DNA from: Stachybotrys elegans
Taxonomy: Eukaryota; Ascomycota; Sordariomycetes; Hypocreales; Stachybotryaceae
DNA length: 64,000 nucleotides
Reading direction: 5' to 3'
Assembly (NCBI GenBank): GCA_020746835.1
Contig: JAGPNK010000004.1
Span: 1,178,001-1,242,000 of the forward strand
Below are positions 11,890 through 22,026 of this stretch, one piece after another. The position numbers were made by a program, and so were the translations under genes. Numbering within the stretch: the first letter of the stretch is position 1; each line of letters starts with the position of its first letter. The notes beneath the pieces were generated by a model, which had not been told where the DNA came from, made no database searches, and saw only the letters and a program-made list of their open reading frames with translations.

Positions 11890-12950
11890 ATGCCTCCCAA
11901 GAAGACTGATGCGCCTGCTGCCACCAAGGCCAAGCCTGCCGCCAGCCATGCCAGCTACCAGGTTTGTGGCCATCGGTGTAATCTAAGTCATCTTTATTTG
12001 CTAATGCCTTCCAGGACATGATCACTGATGCCATCATCAGCGTACGTCTTCTCCTTCCTGTGCCTCCGGCGCATTCCGCACCAGGGATTCCTGCGTGTCG
12101 GTCGCGAGCGGGGGTCTTGGGGCATCGTGAAGCTTTTCGCCTTGCACCACCACACCATTCATGATTGATATTATTTGCTGACGCGTCATTATCCAATAGC
12201 TCAAGGACCGAAATGGCTCTAGGTACGTTTTTTTTCTTTGATTCTTGCCGCCGTTGCCCTCCCATTCCCCCCTCCAAGTTTTGGGTCGCGATGCGCGCGT
12301 CATGGTTTGGGCTGCCAGCTAACATTGTCCCACAGCCGCCAGTCGCTCAAGAAGTATGTTCGCGCCAACAACAACCTGAACATTGCCAGCGACAAGATGT
12401 TCGATGCTCTCTTCAACAAGGCCCTCAAGGCTGGTGTTGAGAAGGGTATCTTTGAGCAGCCCAAGGGCCCCTCTGGCGGCACCAAGCTGGCCAAGAAGAA
12501 GCCTGAGCCCAAGAAGGAGAAGAAGCCCGCTGCCCCCAAGGTCGAGAAGAAGCCTGCTGCTCCCAAGGTCGAGAAGAAGCCTGCCGCTCCCAAGAAGGCT
12601 GCTGCCCCCAAGAAGGCCGCCGCTCCCAAGGTGGAGAAGAAGGCCGCTGCCCCCAAGGCTGAGAAGAAGGCTGCCGCCCCTAAGAAGGCTGCCGCTGCCC
12701 CCAAGGAGAAGAAGGCCGCTGCTCCCAAGAAGGTTGGTGCCACATGACAAGATGCTGTCCTCGCCGATGATGATGCTTACTGACCACCACCCAGGCCGAG
12801 AAGGCTGAGAAGCCCGACACTGTCCTGACCAAGACCAAGTCTGGCCGCGTGGCCAAGACGCAGAAGCCCGCCGCTAAGAAGGCGGCTGCCCCCAAGAAGG
12901 CTGCCGCTCCTAAGAAGGCTGCTGCCGAGGCACCAGCCGCCAAGGCATGA
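11890..12950 (+). CDS. Linker histone H1
   Basis: Linker histone that binds the nucleosome entry/exit DNA. Five exons fit in frame: 11890-11961, 12015-12041, 12200-12222, 12336-12732 and 12795-12950, giving 224 residues. The winged-helix globular domain is spread over the first four exons (ASYQDMITDAII, then LKDRNGSSRQSLKKY, then the NNLNIASDKMFDALF helix), the intron-dense arrangement common in fungal H1 genes. The C-terminal tail is built of Lys/Ala/Pro repeats such as VEKKPAAPK and AAAPKK, suited to DNA charge neutralisation. The last intron uses a weaker GTTGGT donor at 12733 with a TACTGAC branch site; if it is retained the protein stops after KVGAT, 49 residues shorter than the spliced form. 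Neighbours do not share a pathway. Identity is very secure, the fourth intron slightly less so. Confidence 0.93.
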
Positions 12951-15380
12951 GGCACGTCGGCCAGCTTGGATTCTTGATTTAATGACGACTCACGGCGTTT
13001 ATGGGGCCATATCTTGATTTACGTTTTTCCTCTTCTGCTTCAAGGGTACAGGATGGAAAGCAGGGTCATTATCGGGACTTTTTGGTTGCAAGGGAAGCGC
13101 AGGGACAGTGTCTTGTGGATTTTGCTGCGCGCCTCGGGGACACGGAATAGCTCACATTTGCACGCGGCTTTCATCTATCGGTCTTCCCACAGAGCAGGGG
13201 GAAGGGGCCTTTGTCATTGTTTTTGTATGATTACCACGTTCGAACAAGACGACAGTCGGTCACGAGCACGAGCGCCAGCAGACGCAGTCGGGGGGAGGGT
13301 TTACGGGGAAGACTGAAGAGACGGCGGGAAGTGCAGATGGCGGTGAAACCGGTTTCTAGGGGCGCGAGGACTGGGACGGCCTTGATGGGAGTGACGGGGA
13401 CGGTGGTAAGCGATGTAATTATACCAGGTGCTTTGGGTCATGAGTGTATTTTCGGGTACATTTTATTCGCTGGCAGGGACAAGAGAAACATGGACGAAAA
13501 GCAAATAGCACTGGGCCGTGAGTGAAGGTTGAAGAGCTCGTGAATGTGTGGGCATGTCGGTAGACCCTGAGAAGGACGCACAGGGACGGGGGGGTATGGT
13601 AGGACGCGGTCTAGGGCTCGAGATGGAGCGGTTTGTTTACAGGGACGGAGAGATGCGCGAGCGTGATACGTGCGTGATGCGTGATGCGAGATCCGTGTCA
13701 AGTCGGCGGTCAGGGGTGTCACGTGCCATGAGCCCGACTTTTTAGCATGTGGTCCGTTTGTTACGGTTGATGATTGTTTGATAAGAAGCGGTATGCTTGG
13801 GCCATAAGGAACGGGCTGCCTTATCATCGGTTCGCTGCCATCCATGAATCATGCCTTGTTCGCCTACGCATCGGATCAGGAGTGCTGTGTTCTAGCTGCC
13901 CATCCTCATCATCATCATCGGCACATGGACGTAGCGCTGCCAAAGGGACAACTCAAACGCCTCTCTTCTGTCTGCGGCCTTGGACTTTGCTCACGAGCCA
14001 CTTTACCCAGGTGGGCTACAGCGGACAAGTACGTTGCTGGCTTTGCGTAGATTACCTAGCTCGCGCTCGCCAGCAGCTCTGGAAGCTGCCGAGGAGGAGA
14101 AATGACGGTGACGGGCTGAGGCGTAGCATTATACGGACAGGATCCAAGGCAAGGGGAGCACGTCATACGCGGACCATGGCTTGCATCATATTCGGGAATG
14201 CTATTTTTACTATTGACGGGCGGCAGGGGGAGGGTGGAAGAGAGCAAGGGAGGGGGAGGCTGCCCACGATAGTGATGGGAGAAGCTTCGACCAGCTGAGT
14301 TCTAAGTGGCACTTTGAGGTATCGAGTACAGATGCGGATGGGTGGTAATGAATGAGAAACATCAACTCCCAACACCGGTCCGAGGAGCCAACCAAGCCAA
14401 GGGTAATTATTAATAAATCAATTCCCTGGCTGCGTGGCGCTGGCGGAGCGTGTGGGCGAAACAACACCCAGAGCTTCTCGTGAACCAGATTGCGGCCCAG
14501 CCAGCAGAGCCAACTGTCGCTTACAAGAGAAGGGGAAAGGGAGAGACAGAGGAAAAGAGCCCAAGTCTTACATACATCCACGTAGCTACGTGGGGAATAT
14601 ACAGCGGTCTGGTTGGGCATTGTGGCTCATTCTCGGCACCGCGTGGCCTCTCTCTGTCTCTGTCTCTGTCCCTCTCTTCACTCTCCCTTCGGGTATTACG
14701 CTGTCAGGTCGGGCCCATTCCCAAGGCACCTAAATTACTTGTCTCCCTATGCGTACATAGGTACGTGGTTAGTACTATCGACCTGACCCTCTGGCGGCGC
14801 GCGCGTCCACGAAGGCCAAGGCAGCCATATTTACAAACCCTCACTTTTGCCTGCCTTGCCCATTGCGTGCTGTTGCTTATTTAGCTGCCATTTCGTCTCT
14901 CTTTTTTTTTCTACGCTGGTTTATATTTTTTTTCCCCCCATTGGACGGCGCATTTCCTAATCTCCCATCCAACTTTCCCCCCTCGCTCTGTCTCATCCAT
15001 CGGTCAATTACCTCATTCAACTCATCTCTCTCTCACACACATACTGCTCACTCTTCACCTTCCTCCCCCTCTTCCGTCTTACCGCTCACTTCTCGAACCC
15101 GCAAAGGACAGAGGGCGTCGGGCGCCGAAGATGGCGTATAGAGTTTGTCACCAGGCAATTCGACATTGAAACGCCCATTCCCCGGTGTTTTTTTTCTTCT
15201 TCTTTTCTTCCTCGAGTGCTCGCCCGATTTACCGCCATCTCCGTCTTGTCGACAAGAGAAATCTCACTGATAAGAGGGGCAGCTGGAGGGATAACGGATT
15301 GGGTTTGATTGGGACGGGGGGGGAAAAAGGACTGGAAGTCGTCTGCCGCCTCTTCCGGAGAGAGCGAAAGAGCCACAACA
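12951..15380. other. Intergenic region H1 to proline-rich gene
   Basis: About 2.4 kb with no supported gene. Open frames here (for example 13774-14298, 174 residues) have no domain and lack fungal coding character. The right half is the probable promoter and CT-rich leader of the 15381 gene, with CTCTGT-type repeats at about 14648-14690 and pyrimidine tracts from 14890 onward. Confidence 0.5.
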
Positions 15381-17183
15381 ATGGCTTCGTCGAATCCCTT
15401 CCGCAAGAAGCATCCGGATCCCATTGACACGACGAGCATCACTGGCAAGCTGGCAGCAGGCCCGGAGTCTCCGGCACCATCGTCAACCTCGGCTCCCGAT
15501 GGCAGCAAGCCCGTCAAGAAGGTGCGCGTCCTCTCGCCGCCGCCCGTATCCCCAGGCTCGCCCGAATGGCCCTCGTCCGCCGGAGCTGCTGCCATCAACA
15601 TGATTCCCACCCGCGGCCACGTCACCTACGGACTAGGCGTCTTCCCCCCAGCTCCCGATGCCGGCGCCAGCAGCAACAGCATCAGCAGCAGCAGCAGCAG
15701 CTTCGCAAACGGCGGTCCCGGCTCACCGTCCACCTCCATGGCAGCAGTGACTACCATTACCCCGCCCCCGCTGCATTCCCAGTCTCAACCTAACCCTGCC
15801 GCTACTGACGCCACCCTCACTCCGTCTACTTCCACCGCTCCCGCCAACCCCTTCAGCAAGACGCTGCAGGACCTCGAGCATGCCAGGCTCGACGCCGAGC
15901 TGCACAAGGAGCGCCGCGAGGAGGGCGCTGCTCTCAAGGCTGCCAACGCTGCCAGGCGTTCCCTCAACGTCGACTCGTTTCATCGCCTTCTCATGACGGG
16001 CAATGCGGGCCCAGCCGTTGCGCCGTCGACGGATAGCTCGCTCGCCGGCGACGGCACTCCGTCCACCACCACCACGTCATCCATGCCTGCTGCCGACAAC
16101 TCGGCCTTGCTGGCCGACGCGTCCCGTCGCCTGCATCACGATCAAGATGCCACCGCTACCGCTACCGCTACAGCTACAGCTACAGCTCAAGATTCGGACC
16201 GCGACTCTGACAAGGGCTCTGCGTCGGACTCGAGCGCCAATGTCCAGGTCGGCACCCGCAGCAAGAAACCTGCCCCTCCGCCACCCAGCTCTCGCCATGG
16301 CAGGTCGCTCAAGGTCGAGCTCAAGGACGAACGTCCCCAGTCCCAGCCGCCCACCGCCTCGGCCAAGCCCGCCACGGATTTCAACAAGCCCCTTCCACTA
16401 CCGCCATCCCACGGTACAAGCCAGCATGAAGAAACCGAGTCGCCGTTTGATAAGGAGGCTGCGGGCAAGATACCGGAACCGGAGCCCTTGCCATCAACTA
16501 TGACGCAGCAGAAGAGGAGTATTCCGGCGCCGCCACCGCGGAGAGGCCACTCCAGGACCGACACAAAGACGCAAATCCAGCACTCCCCAGCAAAACCCGT
16601 CGACGATGACGATATCTCCTTCATGGAAAGCCTCTCTCGCTCAAACAGCATCCGCCATGCTGCTCCCGCCCCTCCGCCGCCTCGCAGAGGAAGGCCCCTA
16701 AGCGGCATCGTATCGCCCACTGCTGCCTCCTTTAGCTCAGCGCACACACCCGTGTCGCCTCCAATGGCCCTCGCCGAGCCAGAACATCAGAACTACACAG
16801 CTTCGCCGGAGCCGCTGGCCGAGTCCCCTCCTCCGTTGGCATCGAGCCGCGCCGCCGCTCCACCTCCGCCGCCTGCTCGCGGCGCCTCGGTCCGCCGACC
16901 TCCCAGCATCCACAGCGTGCACAGCATCGATAACACCAGCCGCCGCGCCTCGGGCGACTCCAGGATGTTTCGCGAGGGTCCGCCGCCTCCCCCGCCCCGT
17001 GCGCGCGGCAGCAGTCGCAGCAGCCTGGAAGGGCCGCCCAGCCGCACAAGCATCGACCGCTCCACCCGCCCGCGCATCTCCCAGATTGATATACCCACGG
17101 ACTCGGGCAAGAGCGTGGATATCCTAGCCGACCTCAGCGCCCTGCAGCGCGAGGTGGACGCACTGCGCGGCAAGCTCGGATGA
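15381..17183 (+). CDS. Uncharacterised proline-rich protein with NPF and SH3-ligand motifs
   Basis: Single-exon gene of 600 residues starting MASSNPFRKK. The frame is open 72 nt further upstream, but the ATG at 15381 (context ACAACAATGG) is the natural start. I do not recognise a catalytic domain. What can be seen: two NPF tripeptides (residues 5-7, and ANPFSKTL near 155), a charged helical stretch after the second (LQDLEHARLDAELHKERREE), five separate PPPP-x-R type peptides near residues 296, 379, 427, 491 and 532, a threonine-alanine run encoded by a hexamer repeat at 16151-16187, and a final amphipathic helix (ILADLSALQREVDALRGKL). NPF tripeptides are known ligands of EH domains and PxxPxR peptides of SH3 domains, so a scaffold role in endocytosis or actin control is a reasonable inference, not a demonstrated function. 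Confidence 0.8.
   Translation: MASSNPFRKKHPDPIDTTSITGKLAAGPESPAPSSTSAPDGSKPVKKVRVLSPPPVSPGSPEWPSSAGAAAINMIPTRGHVTYGLGVFPPAPDAGASSNSISSSSSSFANGGPGSPSTSMAAVTTITPPPLHSQSQPNPAATDATLTPSTSTAPANPFSKTLQDLEHARLDAELHKERREEGAALKAANAARRSLNVDSFHRLLMTGNAGPAVAPSTDSSLAGDGTPSTTTTSSMPAADNSALLADASRRLHHDQDATATATATATATAQDSDRDSDKGSASDSSANVQVGTRSKKPAPPPPSSRHGRSLKVELKDERPQSQPPTASAKPATDFNKPLPLPPSHGTSQHEETESPFDKEAAGKIPEPEPLPSTMTQQKRSIPAPPPRRGHSRTDTKTQIQHSPAKPVDDDDISFMESLSRSNSIRHAAPAPPPPRRGRPLSGIVSPTAASFSSAHTPVSPPMALAEPEHQNYTASPEPLAESPPPLASSRAAAPPPPPARGASVRRPPSIHSVHSIDNTSRRASGDSRMFREGPPPPPPRARGSSRSSLEGPPSRTSIDRSTRPRISQIDIPTDSGKSVDILADLSALQREVDALRGKLG
16151..16187 (+). repeat. In-frame hexamer repeat encoding Thr-Ala
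   Basis: CCGCTA units grade into CAGCTA units inside the coding sequence and add alternating Thr-Ala residues; a likely site of length variation between strains. Confidence 0.7.
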
Positions 17184-17565
17184 AAGGACACGAAAGAGAG
17201 AGTTACAAAAAAGAAGACAGGAGATGGAATGGGGTTGCTGATTGATACTAAGTATATAGAAGGGGTGAGGTGTTTACATGGCGTTGGGAACGGAAACGGT
17301 GCAACTACTCTCATCCTTTTTGGTGTTTGATTGTTATTCTTCACGGCGCATATCATCAAGGGGGGAGGGCTCTTAGAGGCTTCTTATTTCAATTCATATG
17401 GTTACCACCACCACCTTATCACCGCATCCTTCCTTGACATGCCCTCGGTCTGAAGTGGATTTAGGTGGCGCCGGGACCGGAGCCGCTTCTTATCATCTTC
17501 CTCTTTCGCCTCATCATCACCATCAATCAACCTCCCACTTACACCCACACATGTTGCCAACCACC
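17184..17565. other. Short intergenic region
   Basis: About 380 nt holding the 3' end of the proline-rich gene and the promoter of the LrgB-like gene. Nothing else is visible apart from CAT/CAC-rich sequence just before the start codon. Confidence 0.5.
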
Positions 17566-19363
17566 ATGGCCGACGCCTCCATCGCCCGCGATGTCCTCGC
17601 CGCAACAAAACTCACCCTCGTACCAAATCCTCTCTTTTACCCCCCTCCCTCCCCTTTCGTCTTTCTTTACTAATAATAGACCCCAGTCCCGTTCGCTCAC
17701 CCCGATACTCCCGCTCTTCCCGGGCATCGCCGCCATCCTGGCCGTCTGCTTCGGCGTCGACGCCCTGCTCCGCCGGCTGCGCGTCGCCTTCCCGGCCTCG
17801 GTCGCCACCATGGTGCTCCTCTTTGCGGGGCTGCTGCTGTGCGAGCGCGTGGGCGGCGCGCACCGCACGAGGCGGTTCCTTGCGCTCATCGATCTGCCTG
17901 TACGTTCATGCGGCTGCGCGAGCTGGCTGTTTTATCTCGGTTTTCCCTTTGCTGATGTATGATATATATTTTTTTCCCTTGCAAAGGCAAACTGGTCGCT
18001 CCATTGGATCAGCGTCTTCTTTACGCCCGCGTTTGTCCTGCTTCCTCTCAGCCCGCCCATTGGCGGCGTCGAAGTCGCCAAGATCATCGCCGTCTTCAGT
18101 ATATACATCCTCCCTTTCCCCCTTTCTCTCTTTCTTTTCTAACCCATTGCCAAGTCATCGGCTTCTTCATCATGATGGCTCTCGCAGCCTACCTCACGCG
18201 CGCCCTCCAGCTCCTCGTCGGCACATCGAAGCGCACGCCGCCCGCCGAGGACGACGTCTCGGTCGCGCCCTCGAGCTTCTCCCAGGCCGCCTCTACGGTA
18301 CCCCTCCAGACCCTGCCGCGGCTTCAGCTAGATGGTACGCCTCCGGCTACTTCTCTCGAGGAGCCGCCGCGCCATGCCGCACCCTCTATGCTCCCCGCGC
18401 AAGCCGCCCCTGAACTTGCCCGCGCCGAGCGCTGGGCCCGCCGCGCCACGACGCACTTCAACACAGTGCTCTTCGCCTGCCTGCTCCTCTTCGTCGGTGT
18501 TCCGCTCTACTTCTCCCTCGGCTACGCCATGCCGCTGCACCTCTCTATCAACACGCTCGCCTTCTTTGCTGCCATGGCCATCCCCCTCCCCTGGCGACAG
18601 TACCTCCACCCGGTCCTCGTGGCCTCGCTCCTCACCGTCCTCGTCATATGGCCCCTCGCCCTCGCCCGCGGCCGCTCCCTCCCCGCCACGCTCTCCGAAT
18701 ACCGCGTCGGCGCCAAGTACCTCCAGCTCTGGTCGCGCGCCACGACGCAGGCCCCCGGCGCAGGCGACGTGTACGCCACGCTGCTCGACGCCAGCATCGT
18801 CTCCCTCGCGCTGCCCATGTTCCAGTACCGCCGCGAGCTGCGCGCCCACTTCCTCCCCATCGTGCTGCCGTCGGTCCTCATCGCCGTCGGCTCGCTGTTT
18901 GCGTACCCGCCGCTGTGCTTCGCCGTCGGCATCACGGCGCCCCGGAGCTTGGCTTTTGCCTCGCGCAGCCTGACGCTTGCCCTGGCGACGCCGGCGACGG
19001 AGAACCTCGGCGGCGATGTGAATACTGTGGCGGCGCTGGCCATCATCAGCGGCATCTTTGGCGTGCTCGTCGGCCAGAGAATGTTGGCTGCGATGCGGAT
19101 CCCTGAAGGTAAATAAACTCCCCCGTGCTTCTCTCCTTAATCTTGATGGTGATGGGACTCACTCGGCTTCAGATGACTATGTGACAAGAGGCGTAACCTT
19201 GGGCGTAAATTCAAGTGCTATTGCAACAGCTCTTCTACTCAGAACAGATCCTCGCGCAGCAGCCCTATCGAGCTTATCCATGAGTCTATTCGGCACAGTA
19301 ACAGTCCTGTTCACAGCCATACCACCCATCACGAATCTCATCCGGTCACTCGTAAGTCTGTAA
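17566..19363 (+). CDS. LrgA-LrgB-like (CidA/CidB, PLGG1-type) membrane protein
   Basis: Five exons can be joined in frame: 17566-17619, 17687-17899, 17987-18098, 18155-19108 and 19173-19363, giving 507 residues. The first intron has a perfect TACTAAT branch site. The N-terminal half has about four hydrophobic helices and the block FFTPAFVLLPLSPPIGGVE, resembling LrgA; the C-terminal half matches LrgB, with RSLTLALATPATENLGGD, AALAIISGIFGVLVG and RGVTLGVNSSAIATALL. A hydrophilic loop of about 90 residues separates the halves. The family includes bacterial holin-like proteins and the plant chloroplast glycolate/glycerate transporter PLGG1, which is also an LrgA-LrgB fusion. In fungi the substrate is not established to my knowledge; transport of a small organic acid is a family-based guess. 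The first exon (18 codons) is the least certain part. Confidence 0.88.
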
Positions 19364-19464
19364 CAAGAATACAAGGCACCAGTTACAGTCTCTCTCTCTC
19401 TCCCTGTCTCTGTGTGTGCCTCCCTCTCTTTCTCGTGATGTACACATATCCGCCCTCCTCCCCA

Positions 19465-19674
19465 TCATCCCCTAATCCCCATCGCAGCATCTCCGTCCCG
19501 CGTCTCCTTGAACAGCTCAAGACACGGCCCGCACCAGCACCACACGGGCACTTCACGCGTGGTCGCCGCGTAGTCGCCGCACTTGTCGGTGCATTCCTCG
19601 CGGCCGTCGTAGTCGTCGCGCATGGCTCGGTAGCAGCGTCTGCACTGCACCCTGACAAAGTAGCAGAAGCACAT
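19465..19674 (-). CDS. Possible Cys-rich microprotein
   Basis: A 69-residue ATG-started frame on the minus strand, converging on the LrgB-like gene about 100 nt away. It has nine cysteines in its first 51 residues: C2, C4, C11, C14, C28, C32, C46, C48 and C51, giving CxC, CxxC, CxxxC and CxCxxC spacings that look like a small zinc-binding fold. There is no signal peptide, so it does not look like a secreted effector. Short cytoplasmic proteins starting with MC and carrying such spacing are common in moulds, but I cannot assign a named family. An overlapping plus-strand frame (19414-19701) exists but is only hydrophobic and Ala/Val-rich. The start could belong to a longer spliced gene. Confidence 0.4.
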   Translation of the reverse strand: MCFCYFVRVQCRRCYRAMRDDYDGREECTDKCGDYAATTREVPVWCWCGPCLELFKETRDGDAAMGIRG

Positions 19675-22026
19675 GGTGGGTTGCCTGCGGTATGTTTATG
19701 ATGTGGCTTTTCAGTGATGATGAGTCTTGGCCCATTCTCGTGGGTTATGTGCAGATGTCGAGTCTCGAGCTTCGGGATGGAAACCAGATGTATAGCCCTC
19801 TCTCCCTATGTCTCTGTGCAATTTGTGTGATACCACCGTAGAAACCACCTTGCCAACAGGTTCTCCCGGTCGTCTTTATATACCCTGCCAACTACAGCTC
19901 ATTAAGAACAGATTCCTCGCTCACATAGGAGCATGTCCGCTTCACACCTCGCAACATCTCTCCCTTTCTCATACATGTTCACGTCCCATCATGCATACCT
20001 CAAAGAGCGCCCCTCGCCATCACTGCGGCCTCCCTACCACGCATGTCGCGCACAGCACGGAAGCGAACCGGGAACAATGTTTCTCTCTGTCTCTCTCGCT
20101 AAGAACCAGGCGGTAGGCCGCAGGACAGAGGGGAGGTCGCATCCCACATGTACGACAGACAGGCGAGATACAGGGCTTCTCTGGCGTCTCTCGACAGATG
20201 AAACGTCCCGGCGGATGGCTGAACAGCACTGGATGTCTCAATCTCTCACTGCTCGGACGCAAGACATGATGCTCGGGTTCAGTCATGGTACCAGGACGCT
20301 CGACTTGACCCGGACTGGATACGATGTTTGAATGGTTGATTAGTCAGCGCACATATCATATCTTTCCCGACCAATTTTTCTCTCAACTTTCCTTCTTCCC
20401 ACAACTCATCGTATCAGTTTCTTCACCAACTTGACCTTTGACACACCCGTTCTCTGAAGCATCAGGGGCATGCTCAACTCTATAGTAATCCATATACATG
20501 CTCACAGCAACCCTCATCCCACCGTGACTGCACCGTGACATGCCACCTTCTACCGGAAATAAATTGGGTTTTTCGACTCTTCTCCTTGTCGTCTGGCTCT
20601 CATTCCTTCCGAAGATTAATATGGCTCGTATGATGATTCACACACTGGTTTTGTTTTCCAATGGGCCAGTGTCTTCATCATTTGCGTACATCTCCTTCAA
20701 ACACAGGCCGGCGTGCCCTTGACATTGCAAGACTGCACAGTAGTCTTTGAGAGAGAAAAGGTATATATTGATTGCCCTAACTGCTTGTTCAGATGCCCTT
20801 CCAGCCTACTAGCTCTGCAATATCGACGACAGTTGATGACAACTAGTTCGGAGGCCTTCCAGTCCAACCAACGTCTCTCTCAAAAATATTTTTTTTTGTT
20901 TTAGTATTTTTTTTCCTCGTCCCCATTCCTCCGCTGATTCTGTGAATTTTTCCTTTCATTTCGCTTAAACGCTGGATGTGTGTGATTTCTGTCGTCCTCG
21001 TTCGCGAGCTGAGCCAATTCAGAGGCCGTCGAAGATGGGTTGATTTGTGCAAGGGCCAGAAACCCCCCATCGTAACCTTGTTCATCCCTGATCCAGCGTT
21101 CAATGCCAGATGGATATGATAGTCTTCGTCATGCTATCCTCGCACCCAGTCGGGTTCGAGTCATTCTCGTCCAAGCGGTGATAACGTCGTGGTATCGTGC
21201 TCTTCGCCATCAACTTCTCTCCCTTCATCCCCCTCATCCCCTCTTGCGCAAATGAAGCATCAGCGCCTTTATACGCTAAAGACGCGAGGAGCCAATGGGG
21301 ATATGTTCACCAAAACCGAAAGAAAGAAAAGGAAGAAACCAAACCATGTACGCCTTGCCCTTTAGCATCCTCCCGATGCACAGTTGCGCCAGCCACCACC
21401 TGAACCCCGGAAGCGCACCGGCCTTCCCCGACCCCGCCAAGTCATGCAGCTCCTCCCTGTGATTTTTCGTCATCCGTAGAGTTCGTAGCCAGGCAGAAAA
21501 AAACTCTGAGCTGATGGGTTATGGACAAGTCGACAGAGACTTGAACCAAACGACAAAAGTATGAAAACCAAAACACGGACGAAGTCGGCCGTTATCATCG
21601 GCCAAAGCCAGCTATTCTGGGAGTCTTTGGTGGCATGTGGCGTTTTCTTGTATGTATGAGGGTGTAGCGTGGTGTCGTGTTGTGTTGTGTTGTTGTATCG
21701 GGTCAAGTTGCGTTCCAAACTTGCCGATGTTCCGGGGCGTTTGCCTTCGTCCGCACACGCCCAGTAAGCCTCGAGAGGTTTCTCTTTCGTGTCATGATGG
21801 GACGACAGTCCATCATCAATCCCAAGCCCAGCCCGTCCGTCCGTCCGTTCCATTCGCCTTGCAGAGCGAATAATGTACAATCCAACAGAAATGAATCCCT
21901 CGTCAAGGGAAGGTGACATGCCAAGAATCACATCTTCTGGCCTCCCCAGCCTCCTTTCTTCCCACTCCCGGCTCCCACCGCCTCTAGTTCCTCTCTAGCC
22001 AACATGCTAGAGCAGGAACGACACGT
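19675..22026. other. Intergenic region left of DHH1
   Basis: About 2.35 kb without a supported gene. It probably holds the promoter of the Cys-rich frame and the 3' UTR of DHH1. A TGTTG/GTGTTGT repeat lies at about 21675-21697 and a TCCG(T/C) tetramer run at about 21836-21850. Confidence 0.45.

Noticed and set aside
12300..12750. Antisense Ala/Leu/Gly-rich frames in histone H1
   Set aside because: Produced by the Lys-Ala-Pro codon repeats of the H1 tail.
13774..14298. 174-residue plus-strand frame
   Set aside because: Composition and codon usage unlike the real genes here, no domain and no spliced extension.
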